Source: Zhenpiania hominis
Lineage (GTDB): Bacteria; Bacillota; Clostridia; Peptostreptococcales; Anaerovoracaceae
Assembly (NCBI RefSeq): GCF_014333425.1
Contig: NZ_JACRYT010000001.1
Coordinates: 482,961-546,960 of the forward strand
Direction: 5' to 3'
Length of the DNA stretch: 64,000 nucleotides
In this document: positions 43,232 through 50,847 of the stretch, piece by piece
Numbering within the stretch: position 1 is the stretch's first letter
Layout of the letters: each line of letters starts with the position of its first letter
Position numbers and translations under genes: made by a program
Notes under the pieces: generated by a model
What the model was told of the DNA's origin: nothing
Database searches by the model: none
Seen by the model: the letters and a program-made list of their open reading frames with translations, nothing else

Positions 43232-44632
43232 ATGGCAGTATACAAGTGCAGCGTTTGCGGGTATCTTTTTACCGAAGAACCAGGAAAGGGAATTGATACT
43301 TTAACAGAATGCCCGATCTGCGGGCAGCCGCGCAGTGTTTTTGAAAAAATTGAGGAAAGTGAGAGCAGGGATGTGACTGCGGCAGAAGACACAGATGTGG
43401 AAGAACATTCGCTGGAATACGATCCGGAATATGCCAGAACCGATGAATCCTGCCGGTATATGGCGGAAATTCATAAAATGGCTGTAAGCGGAGAGCCGAT
43501 TATCGAGGCTATGGGAACACGAATGGCTATGCCGGACTGGGATGACATTTTGCTTTTAGGCGCGCAGCTCAATCCGATGCCCCTTCCGGAACATGCGGAG
43601 GTAGATACGACAACCATAATCGGAAAACATGCGAAAAAGCCGATGGTTCTGGAAAGCCCGGTGTATATTTCACATATGTCCTTTGGCGCGCTGTCAAGGG
43701 AAACGAAAGTTGCTCTGGCGCAGGGGAGCGCGATGGCGAAAACCGCCATGTGCAGCGGCGAAGGAGGAGTGCTCCCGGAAGAGATGGAGGCTGCTTATAA
43801 ATATATCTTTGAGTATGTGCCGAATAAATACAGTGTAACGCCGGAAAACCTCAAAGGCGCGGATGCCATTGAAATTAAAATTGGACAGGGGACAAAACCC
43901 GGAATGGGAGGGCATCTTCCGGCAGATAAAGTAACGCCGGAGATCTCCAGGATTCGGAACAAGCCGCAGGGGCAGGACATCATCAGTCCATCATGCTTTG
44001 ATGAAATTCAGAGCAAAGAAGATCTGAAAGAATTGGTGGATAAACTGAGAAGAGAATCCGAAGGCCGTCCGATTGGCATCAAGATTGCCGCAGGCAGGAT
44101 TGAACGAGACCTGGAATTCTGTGTGTTCGCGGAGCCGGATTTTATTACAATTGATGGTAGGGGAGGCGCTACCGGCGCAAGTCCGAAGCTGGTGAGGGAC
44201 GCTACCAGTGTTCCTACCATCTATGCGCTGTACCGGGCCAGAAAGTACCTGGATGAAGCCGGAGCGGAGATCGATCTTGTAATCACCGGCGGATTAAGAG
44301 TATCCTCTGATTTCGCGAAGGCCATCGCCATGGGGGCGGACGCGGTGGCGGTTGCCTCCGCGGCGCTGATCGCGGCTGCCTGTCAGCAGTACCGTATCTG
44401 CGGAACCGGAAAATGTCCTGTGGGAATCGCGACTCAGGATCCGGAACTTCGCGGTAGATTAAAAGGAGAGGCTGCGGCGCAGAGAGTGGCCAATTTCTTA
44501 AATGTTTCCCGGGAGGAACTGAAAACCTTTGCCCGGATTACCGGACACGAACGAATCCATGACTTGCGTACGGAAGACCTGTGTACCATCAGCCGGGAGA
44601 TTTCCGAATTTACCAATATACCTCATGTATAG
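43232..44632 (+). CDS. Rubredoxin-glutamate synthase domain protein (archaeal-type GltB)
   Basis: The 466-residue protein has an N-terminal rubredoxin-like domain (Cys6, Cys9, Cys27, Cys30) and then the FMN-binding GltB synthase domain: SPVYISHMSFGALSRETKVA, IKIGQGTKPGMGGHLPA, TIDGRGGATGASP and a 3Fe-4S set in ACQQYRICGTGKCPVGIATQ. It lacks the glutaminase domain of bacterial GltB. Such short versions transfer electrons from rubredoxin or ferredoxin, and the true reaction is unsettled. AAAGGAGG precedes the ATG; the carbonic anhydrase gene follows after 9 bp. Confidence 0.9.
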   Translation: MAVYKCSVCGYLFTEEPGKGIDTLTECPICGQPRSVFEKIEESESRDVTAAEDTDVEEHSLEYDPEYARTDESCRYMAEIHKMAVSGEPIIEAMGTRMAMPDWDDILLLGAQLNPMPLPEHAEVDTTTIIGKHAKKPMVLESPVYISHMSFGALSRETKVALAQGSAMAKTAMCSGEGGVLPEEMEAAYKYIFEYVPNKYSVTPENLKGADAIEIKIGQGTKPGMGGHLPADKVTPEISRIRNKPQGQDIISPSCFDEIQSKEDLKELVDKLRRESEGRPIGIKIAAGRIERDLEFCVFAEPDFITIDGRGGATGASPKLVRDATSVPTIYALYRARKYLDEAGAEIDLVITGGLRVSSDFAKAIAMGADAVAVASAALIAAACQQYRICGTGKCPVGIATQDPELRGRLKGEAAAQRVANFLNVSREELKTFARITGHERIHDLRTEDLCTISREISEFTNIPHV

Positions 44633-44641
44633 GAGAAGGCG

Positions 44642-45184
44642 ATGATCGAAGAAATACGTGAATTTAATAAAAGCTTTGTAAAAGATGAAAAGTATCAATC
44701 CTATATTACCAGCAAGTATCCGGATAAAAAGCTGGCCATTCTGACCTGTATGGATACCCGGCTGACTGAACTGCTTCCCGCGGCTCTGGGGCTGAAAAAC
44801 GGCGATGTGAAGCTGATAAAAAACGCGGGCGGCGTTATTTCCAATCCCTTTGGCAGTGTGGTGAGAAGTCTTCTCATCGCGGTCTATGAACTGGGAGTGG
44901 AAACGATCCTGGTGATCGGACATACGGACTGCGGCGTTCAGCATATGGACAGCCGGGCGATGATCGAGAGTATGAAGCAGCGGGGCGTTTCTCAGGAGGC
45001 TATCGACATGATCCATTACTGCGGCATTGACTTTGAAAAGTGGCTGAGCGGATTTGACGACGTGAACACTTCTGTTCAGGAAACGGTCGAGCTTTTGAAG
45101 CACCATCCGCTGATTCCGGAGGATGTTCAAATCGGAGGATTCGTCATGGATTCCACTACCGGAGAACTGCTGGAAGTCGAATAA
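44642..45184 (+). CDS. Beta-class carbonic anhydrase
   Basis: The 180-residue enzyme has zinc ligands Cys36 (TCMDTR), His94 and Cys97 (GHTDCG), with the Asp38-Arg40 dyad. It matches the short plant-type beta class used by Firmicutes to interconvert CO2 and bicarbonate. It is probably cotranscribed with the rubredoxin-glutamate synthase gene and ends at a terminator that abuts the next start codon. Confidence 0.93.
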   Translation: MIEEIREFNKSFVKDEKYQSYITSKYPDKKLAILTCMDTRLTELLPAALGLKNGDVKLIKNAGGVISNPFGSVVRSLLIAVYELGVETILVIGHTDCGVQHMDSRAMIESMKQRGVSQEAIDMIHYCGIDFEKWLSGFDDVNTSVQETVELLKHHPLIPEDVQIGGFVMDSTTGELLEVE

Positions 45185-45233
45185 CCTTTATCATGGCCTG
45201 TACCCTTTTGCCGCGGCAGGGTATAGTTTCAGA

Positions 45234-45269
45234 CACCACTCAGTATACTGGACTGGGTGGTGATTTTTT
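45234..45269 (+). terminator. Terminator directly before the deacetylase start codon
   Basis: CACCAC (45234-45239) and GTGGTG (45257-45262) with inner CAGT/ACTG, followed by ATTTTTT up to 45269. The ATG at 45270 touches the T-run, and the stem contains the GGGTGG that would serve as its ribosome binding site. Confidence 0.7.
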
Positions 45270-46109
45270 ATGATTATTATGATTCGCAAAAAGAAACTGC
45301 TGCGGCTTACCTCTCTGGCGGCAGTTCTGGCTGTGGCAATCGCGGGGCTGGGAGTTACCTCGAAGATTCTGGATAAAAACGCGGTTTCAACATCAGCGGA
45401 CGGAAACTGGGGGCTGAGCTTTCAGCAGGCGGGGCAGCCTCCCGTTGCCAACGCGACTGCGGATTATCTGAAAAAGTTTGACGCTTACTACGCAGAGGAT
45501 ACAAAAGAAAAAGTTCTGTATCTGACCTTTGACGCGGGGTATGAGAACGGCAACACGGCGAAAATTCTCGATGCGCTGAAAAAGCACCAGGCGCCGGCAG
45601 CTTTTTTTCTGGTGGGAAACTATCTGAAAACCAGTCCGGAGCTTGTAAAGCGGATGGTAAAGGAAGGGCATATCGTAGGCAATCACACCTTCCATCATCC
45701 GGATATGTCTCAGATTTCAACGATGGAGACTTTTTCAAAAGAATTGGGCGATCTGGAAAAATTGTATCAGCAAACAACCGGGCAGGAAATGAAAAAGTTC
45801 TATCGCCCGCCCCAGGGAAGATACAGTGAAAAAAATTTGGAGATGGCGAAGAAGCTGGGCTATCATACGATTTTCTGGAGCCTTGCCTATGTGGACTGGT
45901 ATGAAAGCCAGCAGCCCACCAGAGAAGAAGCCTTTAAAAAGCTGATCCCCAGAGTCCATCCCGGAGCCATTGTCCTTTTGCACAGTACCTCCAGGACAAA
46001 CGCGCAGATTCTGGATGAACTGCTGACAAAGTGGGAGGAACTGGGGTATACGTTTCGCTCGCTGGATCAGCTGGTTGAGGAATCGCCTGCGGATACCAAA
46101 GCCGATTAA
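45270..46109 (+). CDS. Polysaccharide deacetylase, PdaA-like
   Basis: The 279-residue protein has a membrane anchor or signal (residues 12-30) and a NodB-type deacetylase: TFDAGYENGNT with Asp88, the metal site HTFHH (His139, His143), RPPQGRYSEK and HPGAIVLLHSTSR. The DAGYENG variant of the catalytic motif and the length fit PdaA, which removes N-acetyl groups from muramic acid in spore cortex. This suggests a spore-forming or formerly spore-forming lineage. It is convergent with the asparaginase gene. Confidence 0.88.
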   Translation: MIIMIRKKKLLRLTSLAAVLAVAIAGLGVTSKILDKNAVSTSADGNWGLSFQQAGQPPVANATADYLKKFDAYYAEDTKEKVLYLTFDAGYENGNTAKILDALKKHQAPAAFFLVGNYLKTSPELVKRMVKEGHIVGNHTFHHPDMSQISTMETFSKELGDLEKLYQQTTGQEMKKFYRPPQGRYSEKNLEMAKKLGYHTIFWSLAYVDWYESQQPTREEAFKKLIPRVHPGAIVLLHSTSRTNAQILDELLTKWEELGYTFRSLDQLVEESPADTKAD

Positions 46110-46111
46110 GA

Positions 46112-46136
46112 ACGGCGCTGCCTGCAGTTGCGCCGT
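46112..46136. terminator. Hairpin between convergent genes
   Basis: ACGGCGC (46112-46118) and GCGCCGT (46130-46136) are perfect arms, between the stops of the deacetylase and asparaginase genes. Confidence 0.7.
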
Positions 46137-46141
46137 CTCTG

Positions 46142-47146
46142 TCAATCCAGCAGTGTATCCGAATCGATCCGGCTGTAAAACCGGCGGCAGATGTCCTGCC
46201 AGGTCAGGTTCTCTTCCGACAGCACCCACATCATTTTGGTGAGAACCGCTTCCAGCGTCATGTCGCGGGCTTCCAGGATCTGAAAGGACTCCCGCAGGCG
46301 GCGTCCCACTTCGTAGGTGCCGATGTTGCTTCCCTCATACGTCACCTGTGTGGTCATAACCAGAACTTTTTCTTCGGGAGCATATTTCTGGAGCTGGGCG
46401 AACAGCTCTTTTTCCAGGCTGTCCGGAATTCCGCCTACGCCGAAGCTTTCGATGATGATACAGTCGTAGAGGCGGAAAATGTCAGAAAGAAGCATCGGCG
46501 AGATTCCGGGCGTCAGCTTCAGCAAGAAGACTCTGGGATTGAGCTTGTCGCAGAAAACCGCCTGTCCGTCTGTTTTTTCCGGCGGCAGGTAGCGGATGAT
46601 TCTTCCGTCATGGATGGTTGCCAGGATAGGAAAATTGATACTGGAAAAAGCCGCGTAGCTGAGGGTCTTGGTCTTTTTTGCTCTTGTGCCGGCAATGACT
46701 TTTCTGTCAAAGACAATCTGCACGCCGCAGGACAGGCTGTCCGCCGCGTATAGAATGCTGTCTCTGAGATTGGCCTTCGCGTCGGTGATCTCCTGGCCGA
46801 TGGGCTTTTGCGCGCCGGTGAGGACGATGGGCTTGGGAGAATTCTGTATGAGGTAGGAAAGGGCGGCGGCGGTATAGGCCAAGGTATCCGTACCATGACA
46901 GATTACAAAGCCGTCATATTGTTCGTATTCCTTGCGAATTGTGCGGGCCAGCAGCAGCCAGTGATCCGGGGTCATATCTGTGCTGTCCAGATTGCAGACT
47001 GCTTTGGTTGTCAAAACAAAATCGTTTCCGATTTCCGGAAGATAGGATAACAGTTCTTCCGAGGTAAGGGCGGGAATCAGGCCGTGGGGTGTCTCCACAG
47101 ACGCGATGGTTCCGCCGGTTGTCAGGATTAATAGTTTTTTTGTCAT
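46142..47146 (-). CDS. ansA: Type I L-asparaginase
   Basis: The 334-residue enzyme has both nucleophile/triad regions: LTTGGTIASVETPHG (Thr near 13) and ICHGTDTLAYTAAAL, with Lys in LTGAQKPIG. It lacks a signal peptide, so it is the cytosolic type that converts asparagine to aspartate and ammonia. I start at 47146, where the conserved sequence begins; the frame stays open 57 codons upstream without homology or ribosome site. The upstream region holds copy C of the dispersed repeat and a possible promoter (TTGGAA, 17 bp, TATCCT on the minus strand). Confidence 0.9.
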   Translation of the reverse strand: MTKKLLILTTGGTIASVETPHGLIPALTSEELLSYLPEIGNDFVLTTKAVCNLDSTDMTPDHWLLLARTIRKEYEQYDGFVICHGTDTLAYTAAALSYLIQNSPKPIVLTGAQKPIGQEITDAKANLRDSILYAADSLSCGVQIVFDRKVIAGTRAKKTKTLSYAAFSSINFPILATIHDGRIIRYLPPEKTDGQAVFCDKLNPRVFLLKLTPGISPMLLSDIFRLYDCIIIESFGVGGIPDSLEKELFAQLQKYAPEEKVLVMTTQVTYEGSNIGTYEVGRRLRESFQILEARDMTLEAVLTKMMWVLSEENLTWQDICRRFYSRIDSDTLLD

Positions 47147-47264
47147 AGTTCTTTCGCTTTCTTTTTTATGGTCTGCAAGAAGGATACCACAAGCGCGTTC
47201 GTTTTCCAAGCATGAAATTTCGACAGAGAAGTTAGATGTGATTGGGGGACGTGGAGTGTTTGGC

Positions 47265-47470
47265 TGCGCGAACAAATTATGAACCATTTTTTGAAGAAGG
47301 ATGCGGCGCGCGAACAAATTGCTAGAAAAAAGAGTAAAGGTGCGTTTTTTAGCAGAAAATCCACCTTAACGGTCATTTTTTAAGCCTTCTGTTTCAAAAA
47401 ATGGGTATAATTTACAAATTTTGGGTAAAATCCGCATTTTTAGATTTGTCTCCGTAAAAATGTTCGCATG
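47265..47470 (-). repeat. Dispersed repeat, copy C (diverged)
   Basis: Read on the minus strand it starts GCGAACATTTTT and ends TAATTTGTTCGCGCAG. It shares CTAAAAAACGCA, then TTTGTTCGCG twice, with copies A and B. The spacing is conserved: 25 bp between CTAAAAAACGCA and the first GTTCGCG in both B and C, and 41 or 42 bp between the starts of the two GTTCGCG. As in A and B, it points toward the start of the nearest gene (asparaginase). The promoter segment of A and B is not present. Confidence 0.7.
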
Positions 47471-47518
47471 CGGCGAAGGACCAAAACTTTCCGTGGTTAG
47501 CACAATGTTTTTTCTGCC

Positions 47519-47546
47519 TTGTATTTTCCGTGATTTGTACTATAAT
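47519..47546 (+). promoter_or_regulatory. Promoter of the folate operon
   Basis: TATAAT (47541-47546) with an imperfect -35 TTGTAT (47519-47524) at 16 bp. It lies 30 bp upstream of the riboswitch, so the leader starts with the aptamer. Confidence 0.65.
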
Positions 47547-47575
47547 ATAGAAAGAAATCGATAATATGCAAAATA

Positions 47576-47655
47576 GGAACATACGCGTTAAGTGTTCGGC
47601 GGATGGGGAGTTGCCGCTGAAACGAAAAGCGGAAAGCGCTTGCGGTGTGTGTTCC
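47576..47655 (+). promoter_or_regulatory. Tetrahydrofolate (THF-I) riboswitch aptamer
   Basis: Closing stem GGAACATAC (47576-47584) pairs with GTGTGTTCC (47647-47655). Inside it are GCGTTAAGTGTTC, a hairpin GGCGGATGGGGAGTTGCCGC and GAAACGAAAAGCGGAAAGCGC, then TTGCGG. The GCGTTAAGTG block and the ATGGGGAGTTG loop correspond to the conserved core of the class I THF riboswitch as I know it. It precedes folE-folP-folBK, the expected target. Folates binding it should lower expression of their own synthesis genes. Confidence 0.85.
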
Positions 47656-47674
47656 GCACCCGTTGCAGCAGAAG

Positions 47675-47742
47675 CTCTTTTCTCCTGTATGTGAAGGGAC
47701 AGGTTTGACTTGCCTGAAATGCGGGAAGAAGGGAGTTTTTTT
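47675..47742 (+). terminator. Possible riboswitch-controlled terminator
   Basis: CTCTTTTCTCC (47675-47685) can pair, with two G-U pairs, to GGGAAGAAGGGAG (47723-47735), followed by seven T residues (47736-47742). The loop is long, so the assignment is tentative. Control at the folE ribosome site (AAAAGGAG) is the alternative. Confidence 0.4.
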
Positions 47743-47773
47743 GTTCTCCGGGGACGAAAAAAGGAGACAAGAA

Positions 47774-48325
47774 ATGGATCAGAAGAAAATTGAAGAAGGC
47801 GTGCGGCTGATTCTGGAGGGAATCGGCGAAGATCCGGAGAGGGAAGGCCTCCTGGAAACGCCTCAGCGTGTTGCCAGAATGTGTGAGGAAATTTACGGAG
47901 GCATGACGCAGGATGCCCGGGAGCATCTTGAAAAGCAGTTTCATGTGGAAAACAACAATATGGTGGTGGAAAAGGACATCCCGTTTTATTCCACCTGCGA
48001 ACACCACCTGCTGCCCTTTTACGGAAAGGCTCATGTGGCCTACATTCCGAACGGTACGGTAGCCGGACTTTCCAAACTTGCCCGCACGGTAGAGGTGTTT
48101 GCCAGAAGGCCTCAGCTGCAGGAACAGATGACGGCCCAGATTGCCGATGCCATGGAACGGTATCTGCATCCCAAAGGCGTTATGGTTCTCATTGAGGCGG
48201 AGCATATGTGCATGACGATGCGCGGCGTGCAAAAGCCGGGAACGAAAACCGTGACAACCATGGTGCGGGGCGCCTTTGAGCGAGACTATTCGCTGCAGCA
48301 GACCTTTCTGCAGATGGTGAAGTAG
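47774..48325 (+). CDS. folE: GTP cyclohydrolase I
   Basis: The 183-residue enzyme has zinc ligands Cys75, His78 (TCEHHLLPF) and Cys146 (EHMCMTMRG), so it is the zinc-dependent FolE1 form. [20 protein letters not shown] and SLQQTFLQ are family blocks. It converts GTP to dihydroneopterin triphosphate, the first step of folate synthesis. AAAAGGAG lies 7 bases before the ATG. It leads the folate operon under the THF riboswitch, and COG0523 metallochaperone genes lie a few kb downstream. Confidence 0.95.
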   Translation: MDQKKIEEGVRLILEGIGEDPEREGLLETPQRVARMCEEIYGGMTQDAREHLEKQFHVENNNMVVEKDIPFYSTCEHHLLPFYGKAHVAYIPNGTVAGLSKLARTVEVFARRPQLQEQMTAQIADAMERYLHPKGVMVLIEAEHMCMTMRGVQKPGTKTVTTMVRGAFERDYSLQQTFLQMVK

Positions 48326-48336
48326 GGAGAAACGGG

Positions 48337-48822
48337 ATGGAGAGAGTAAACCGGATTTTACGGCACCCCCTGTATCAGAGTCTGCTGAGAGAACTCAGAG
48401 AAGCCGAAGCAGAGAGGATTTTCTGCGTCCATGATATGGAGCATTTTCTGGCCGTCGCCAGACTGGCCTGGATCGAGAACCTCCAGGAACACAGCGGGAT
48501 TGCCCGGGAAATGATTTACGCGGCCGCGCTGCTGCATGATATGGGAAGGGTGCGGCAGTACAGAGACGGGACGGAACATCACGAGGAAAGCGCCAGGATC
48601 GCGGCGCGGATTCTCCCGGAGTGCGGCTTTTCCGAAGAGGAGCGGGAAACGATCACAAAGGCGATTCTTTTCCACAGGCAGGATACGGAGGAAGGCGCGG
48701 CGGGAACGCTGGGAGCGCTTCTTTACAGAGCGGACAAAGCTTCACGGAATTGTTTTGTCTGTGAAGCGCAGAGCCAGTGCAACTGGAAGCCGGAGAAGCG
48801 AAACCGCGAGATCCGCGGTTAG
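48337..48822 (+). CDS. HD-domain phosphohydrolase in the folate operon
   Basis: The 161-residue protein has an HD metal site: His32 (CVHDMEH), His67-Asp68 (LLHDMGR) and a later His in EHHEESARIAARIL. A Cys-containing tail (NCFVCEAQSQCNWKPEKRN) may bind a metal. It sits between folE and folP with 11 and 30 bp gaps, so it is part of the same transcript. No Nudix-type dihydroneopterin triphosphatase is in the operon, so I infer it may remove phosphates from the FolE product. That role is unproven. Confidence 0.85.
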   Translation: MERVNRILRHPLYQSLLRELREAEAERIFCVHDMEHFLAVARLAWIENLQEHSGIAREMIYAAALLHDMGRVRQYRDGTEHHEESARIAARILPECGFSEEERETITKAILFHRQDTEEGAAGTLGALLYRADKASRNCFVCEAQSQCNWKPEKRNREIRG

Positions 48823-48852
48823 GAAGAAGCAGAAAGGACAGAGGCAATTAAG

Positions 48853-49674
48853 ATGAAAATTGGAAATCAAAATTTTGATATACAAAATCATACCTATATT
48901 ATGGGAATCCTGAATGTAACGCCGGATTCCTTTTCAGATGGAGGACGGTTTTATGATCCGGATGACGCGCTGTTTCACGCGGAAAAGATGATCCGGGAAG
49001 GCGCGGACATCATCGACGTAGGCGGTGAATCCATACGGCCCGGACATCAGGTGATTACAGAAGAAGAGGAAATCGAGCGCGTGGCTCCCGTGATAGAACG
49101 GCTGACAAAAGAGTTCGATGTGCCGATCTCCATTGACACGTACAAGAGCCGTGTGGCCGGGGAAGCGCTGAAAGCGGGCGCCCATCTGGTAAACGATATC
49201 TGGGGACTGAAAAAAGATCCGAAAATGGCGGACCGGATCGCGGAAAGCGGCGCTGCCTGCTGCCTGATGCACAACCGGGACGAAGCGGTATACGAAAATT
49301 TTCTGGAAGATATGAAAGAAGATCTGCGTGAGACTCTGCGTATCGCTGGGAACGCGGGGATTGCGGAGGAGCGGATTCTGCTGGACCCGGGGATCGGGTT
49401 CGGGAAAACCTATGAAATGAATCTTGTCGCCATGAGAAATCTCGAAGTCCTGCACGAACTGGGACTGCCGGTTCTTCTGGCGGCTTCGAGGAAATCGGTG
49501 ATCGGCCTGACCTTAGATCTTCCCGCGGATCAGAGAGTGGAGGGAACTCTGGCGACGACCGCCGTCGGTGTAATGAAAGGCTGCGCCTTTGTGCGGGTAC
49601 ATGATATCAAAGAAAATAAAAGATTCATTCAGATGATGGAAGCCATTCTGGGAAGGGGGCGGTCGGATGGATAA
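48853..49674 (+). CDS. folP: Dihydropteroate synthase
   Basis: The 273-residue enzyme has the DHPS blocks MGILNVTPDSFSDGG, IIDVGGESIRPG, SIDTYKSRVAGEAL, NDIWGLKKD, LDPGIGFGKTYEMN and ASRKSVIG. It joins p-aminobenzoate to hydroxymethyl-dihydropterin pyrophosphate. The catalytic SRKSV loop is intact. Its last 8 bases overlap folBK. Confidence 0.96.
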   Translation: MKIGNQNFDIQNHTYIMGILNVTPDSFSDGGRFYDPDDALFHAEKMIREGADIIDVGGESIRPGHQVITEEEEIERVAPVIERLTKEFDVPISIDTYKSRVAGEALKAGAHLVNDIWGLKKDPKMADRIAESGAACCLMHNRDEAVYENFLEDMKEDLRETLRIAGNAGIAEERILLDPGIGFGKTYEMNLVAMRNLEVLHELGLPVLLAASRKSVIGLTLDLPADQRVEGTLATTAVGVMKGCAFVRVHDIKENKRFIQMMEAILGRGRSDG

Positions 49675-50494
49675 GATTCGCATTAAAAACCTGGAGCTGT
49701 TCGCGAAGCACGGCGTTTTCCCGGAAGAAAACGCTCTGGGACAGAAGTTTCTGGTATCCGCCGATTTGTACACGGATATCAGACCGGCGGGACTTACGGA
49801 TGATCTGAACGCATCCATTGATTACGGGATGGTCTGCCATAAAATAAAAGATTTTCTGGAGCAGCATACCTTCCGGCTGCTGGAGACGGCCGCGGAAAAA
49901 CTGGCATGGAGCCTGCTTACAGAAATTGCCGGACTGAAAAAGGTGACTCTGGAGATTCAAAAACCTTGGGCGCCTGTGGGGCTTCCCCTGGAAACGGTTT
50001 CCGTCCGGATTACCAGAGGCTGGCATACCGTGTATATCGCGCTGGGTTCCAACCTGGGCGAAAAGGAAACGTATCTGAGGAACGCGGTGGAGTCGCTGAA
50101 TCAGGCCGATGGCTGCAGAGTGGAAGAGGTATCCGAGTTTTTGGTAACAGAGCCCTACGGATATACGGAGCAGGATGATTTTCTCAACGGGTGCCTGTGT
50201 CTGAGGACGCTGCTGACTCCGGAGGAGCTTCTTGCGCTGCTCCACAAACTGGAGCAGGAAGCGGAGAGGAAGAGAGAGATTCGATGGGGGCCGAGAACGC
50301 TGGATCTGGATATTATTTTTTATGACGATCTGGTGATGGACAGCCGGGATCTGCAGATCCCCCATGGAGATATGCAAAACCGGGATTTTGTACTGCGGCC
50401 CCTTGCGCAGATCGCGCCTTATGTGCGGCATCCGATTCTGAAAAAGACGGTTGGCGGGATGCTGGCGGATCTGGAACATTCACAGAAAATTTAA
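49667..50494 (+). CDS. folBK: FolB-FolK fusion: dihydroneopterin aldolase and HPPK
   Basis: The 275-residue protein joins FolB (residues 1-120; IRIKNLELFAKHGVFPEENA, conserved Glu, Lys at LEIQKPWAP) to FolK (from 127; YIALGSNLGEKETYLRNAVE, RWGPRTLDLDIIFYDD, RDFVLRPLAQIAP). It makes 6-hydroxymethyl-dihydropterin and pyrophosphorylates it for FolP. Fusion of these steps is common in Firmicutes. It is coupled to folP by an 8-bp overlap and ends the folate part of the operon. Confidence 0.95.
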   Translation: MDKIRIKNLELFAKHGVFPEENALGQKFLVSADLYTDIRPAGLTDDLNASIDYGMVCHKIKDFLEQHTFRLLETAAEKLAWSLLTEIAGLKKVTLEIQKPWAPVGLPLETVSVRITRGWHTVYIALGSNLGEKETYLRNAVESLNQADGCRVEEVSEFLVTEPYGYTEQDDFLNGCLCLRTLLTPEELLALLHKLEQEAERKREIRWGPRTLDLDIIFYDDLVMDSRDLQIPHGDMQNRDFVLRPLAQIAPYVRHPILKKTVGGMLADLEHSQKI

Positions 50495-50541
50495 GAGGCA
50501 TAAGCGGAAAAAAGGTGTATAATAGACGAGAGGTGAGAAGA

Positions 50542-50844
50542 ATGCACAAGATAAAACTGGTTCCGGACAAGCCGTTTTACAATAACTGTGATATTACGGT
50601 CTTCGACGTGACGGAAGGCAGAGAGAAAAAACGCTGCAAGATCACGGTGGAATACGCGCAGGTAGATGTAAAACAGCTGCAGGAAGAAGGTCGTGACTAC
50701 GAGGGAGCGGTAAAATATTACGAAGAATGGATTTACGCGGTAGTAAGGCATTATATCGCGGACGACTGGGAATGCAGCGGAGGACTGGAAGAAATTATGG
50801 ACATTGTAAAAGAACACATCCAGCCGTATTTTCAGGAGGCGTAA
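50542..50844 (+). CDS. Small conserved-looking protein of unknown function
   Basis: The 100-residue soluble acidic protein (MHKIKLVPDKPFYNNCDITV) has a central beta-rich part and two helices ending HIQPYFQEA. I do not recognise a family. ATG 50542 follows GAGGTGAGA; the upstream in-frame start at 50515 has no site. A TATAAT at about 50516 may provide a promoter. It ends 3 bp before nudC and so is probably cotranscribed with it. Confidence 0.7.
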   Translation: MHKIKLVPDKPFYNNCDITVFDVTEGREKKRCKITVEYAQVDVKQLQEEGRDYEGAVKYYEEWIYAVVRHYIADDWECSGGLEEIMDIVKEHIQPYFQEA

Positions 50845-50847
50845 GAT

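Larger units (their letters stand above)
47147..47773. other. Divergent control region between ansA and folE
   Basis: No gene lies in this 627-bp interval. It contains the asparaginase leader on the minus strand, repeat copy C (47265-47470), the folE promoter (47519-47546), the tetrahydrofolate riboswitch (47576-47655) and a probable expression platform (47675-47742). An open frame from 47645 into folE crosses the riboswitch and is not coding. Confidence 0.75.

Noticed and set aside
47147..47317. 57-codon N-terminal extension of asparaginase
   Set aside because: It has no homology to the family, no ribosome site, and the conserved sequence begins at 47146.
47645..47773. Upstream extension of folE with a CxxC motif
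   Set aside because: The frame crosses the closing stem of the THF riboswitch and the T-run, and the good ribosome site is before ATG 47774.
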